This document shows, one piece after another, positions 57,801 to 60,800 of a DNA stretch of 64,000 bases. This stretch comes from Arion vulgaris. Its lineage: Eukaryota; Mollusca; Gastropoda; Stylommatophora; Arionidae. Both the position numbers and the translations under genes were made by a program. The stretch covers positions 33,756,066-33,820,065 of the forward strand of contig CM036765.1 in assembly GCA_020796225.1 (NCBI GenBank), given 5' to 3'. Position 1 is the first letter of the stretch. Each line of letters opens with the position of its first letter. A model generated the notes under the pieces. It was given only the letters and a program-made list of their open reading frames with translations, did not search any database and was not told the origin of the DNA.

Positions 57801-60800
57801 GCATGGAAACTAATAACAGTGGTATCCCATCGTTGACACAGAGCATAACAAGAAAGTAAGTACTTGTAAACCTATTTTTACACAATAACAAGACACTTGC
57901 CATTTATAGAAAAAAAGAACAACCAGCTCAGCAGCTCTTGTTTTCAACAAATATTTACCAATAGTACTTGTTGATAAATAAGAATGAAAATTGAAGTATT
58001 TTGGACAGATAAAAAGATACAAAGGTAGGAGATGACCAATATGAAAGGAGGCATTCCAGCAAAAAGAAGAGGAAGACCACAGAGAAGATGTATGCATGGT
58101 GTAACTGATTATTTGAGCATGATGGCCTCAGAGGCGGGACATCTGACCTATGAGAGAGTTAGGGTTGCAAAGTTCTGTTCAGGATAACCTATTTGATGAT
58201 GACTTGTTGATAAACCTGCTATTTGCAAGAAGATAAAACTGTGGCAATGAAATAATTGATACCTTTCACAAAACAAACAATATGATTATATTCTCAATGA
58301 GGAGTTCATTATTTAATTTCCTTGTTTGTATAGTCATTTTAGTCTTGATATAATCAAAAATAGACATTTTATATTGAAAGAACTGTGTCTTTGCCGTAAA
58401 GAAGTTTTAATCCACATGAAACCAATGTATTCCTGCAGACATTTTTTAATTAGATTATCTGGATCAACAACAGAAGCTTGACATAAGGACCCATCCACAG
58501 TAAATAAACATCACTCATAGATTAGTTTTACTTGCATATTCATTCTCATCATCCATTCATATTTGTTCAAATAGTAGCAGATGGCAAACACTACAGTTGT
58601 TCACCTGACAGGAATCATGCATTAAAGTATTGATGGCCTCCTACGGTGGTGATCCCTGTAGCAAAACTGTTTGATATGATGAGATTGTTAGTATCATCCC
58701 AACTCTAGATAGATCTCATTCTATGACAGTATTGGTTGGAAGCAGTAGTTCTTTCTTTCTAAACATGGAACATCAGAATCCACAAAAGGAAACATCCAAG
58801 AAAATACTACTCCCATAAATTTGTCACTAATGACATCAAGATAGCACTAATCATATTATGTGCCTGGCCTGTATATGGCACAAGCAAGTACACAACACAA
58901 GCATTATTACTTGGTGCAGATCTTTGTCAAGACACACATATCTTTTTCTCACAACTAATACATTCCTCATATTTCTGACATAAACCTAAATCTCTGCTCA
59001 CTGACAACTGTTATATGATATTCAAGAGTTATATGAATATGTGGATGAAACAATTCATAAATTTCTATTTCTGTAACTATACAAACACAAATTAATCATA
59101 AATCTCTGCAAAAGAGAATTGGATATCTAATTCAACTACTAAATTCTGGTATTGCTATCACAGCTCAACTACAAAACATTGAAAATTAGATATTTGAAAT
59201 AAATTGTCAAAGAGGAAGAGATAAATTCAGATACCAGATATTTATATCTTCAATACATTATAGAAAACTTGCTCTATGACAGACACTCAGGCTGGTGCAG
59301 TGAAAAAGCTGCCTAGGAAGGACCGAAACTCTACTACTGGTTATCCTCAGTTGTCCTGCGGAGTCAGGAGGAATGAGCATAAAACAACTGACAAACAAAG
59401 AAAAGACCACTTAAAATCATGCACTGAAATGTTAGAGAAATAGTAATAAAGAAGATTACCAAAAAAAATTAGAGTCTGAACAAATTTGGTATGATAAGTA
59501 AATTTTGAAACCCACCTAAACGAAAAGATTGTCTTAAGAATCTGTGCTATCGGTGTGACAGAAAAAGCAAAGGGATGGAGATCTACTACCACCTATTTCA
59601 GAGTTACATTCAATACAAGGCTGACATGAAAGCAGCACATCAACAAAGCAGAATCTCAAGGACATGACAGAAAGAAGTAAGCATCTCATTACAAGAGCTG
59701 GAAAAAGTAGAAAACCAGACATTTAGGGTCATCATAGCAGCAATGAAATCAACAACTAAAGTAGAGATAAAAGGAATGGAAGAACAACAAGTAGTAAGAG
59801 AATGCAGAAAAGTACACTGTATGCAGAGCCATTCAATGAAAGATTCTAAAAAAAACCTAGCAGTGGGTGCAATTGAAAAGTAGCAGTTTTTTTTAACTAG
59901 GCCAAACAAATTCATAGATAAACCTCAGACGTTTATAGAAGGTTACAGAAGAACATGTCCTCTTATTCACATCTAATTATTATTGACAAACTATACCTTA
60001 ACTTACAAAGAATCAACTCACAGTAACTCTAAGTCTACAAAATATGTGTGGACAGATGGTGATAAATATCAACATCGCAAACATACTAAGTCTAAGTGAT
60101 ACAACATTTGTGGATATATTAATTGTAATTGAGCAAGTCAATTTGTTAATTGTTGTAAGATGTGAATAGATAATTTAATTCCTACAACTGTTGCTACATG
60201 TAAAGAAAGATTGCTAAGAAATGTCTGCAGTGAATATATTATGATGATATAGTATCTCGAGTCTATCATCATTAACTATGTATGTCAATTAAATCATTTA
60301 GCATCACATCCAACAACAAACATCACAATCACAGTACAACCAAACCTGGTACATATAAATATATGAGTGTGCACAGTTGCCAGTTAGCACAAGACAATAT
60401 AATCATGACAGTGCAGTAGGACACATTCACACACAGACTTACTCTTCTATTGATATCTTCTGAGGTATCTCTGACCATAGGCGAGCAAACTTGACCGGCT
60501 TCACCTGTTCTTGTGGGTCACGGTCAACATGCATGGACAACATTAGACGGCAAAATGCAGCTCGCAGGTCAGGTGGTAGAGATTCATCAGCCATACACCT
60601 ATAACAGTGAAGAATATACAGTAGTTATATCAGCTACAAAGGTAAACAATGAGAAAGTATAATTATCAGTCCACCAGTTATTCATTTGGAGAGAAGAACT
60701 GTCAGTGTGTTGCCGGGGCTCACAAGGGAGCAAAGAATAGTAACACTGCAACCTACAAGGCAACTGAGGTAGGGGCGACTGAGGTAGGGGCGACTGTGGT

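Larger units (their letters stand above)
51472..60442. other. Intron B-C, 9.0 kb
   Basis: Largest intron in the window; exons B and C join in frame, so no conserved exon is missing. Holds the ~155-bp tandem array, a LINE fragment at 53,540-53,735, a hairpin at 53,785-53,882, repeat copies at 55,555-55,700 and 56,090-56,240, and LINE remnants at 56,755-57,000 and 57,985-58,200. 52,030-53,500 and 58,250-60,400 show no recognised element. Confidence 0.7.

Noticed and set aside
59640..59915. 91-codon minus frame
   Set aside because: Cys/Phe/Ser-rich composition without motif; the opposite strand looks more LINE-like (charged, [11 protein letters not shown]), but neither is convincing.
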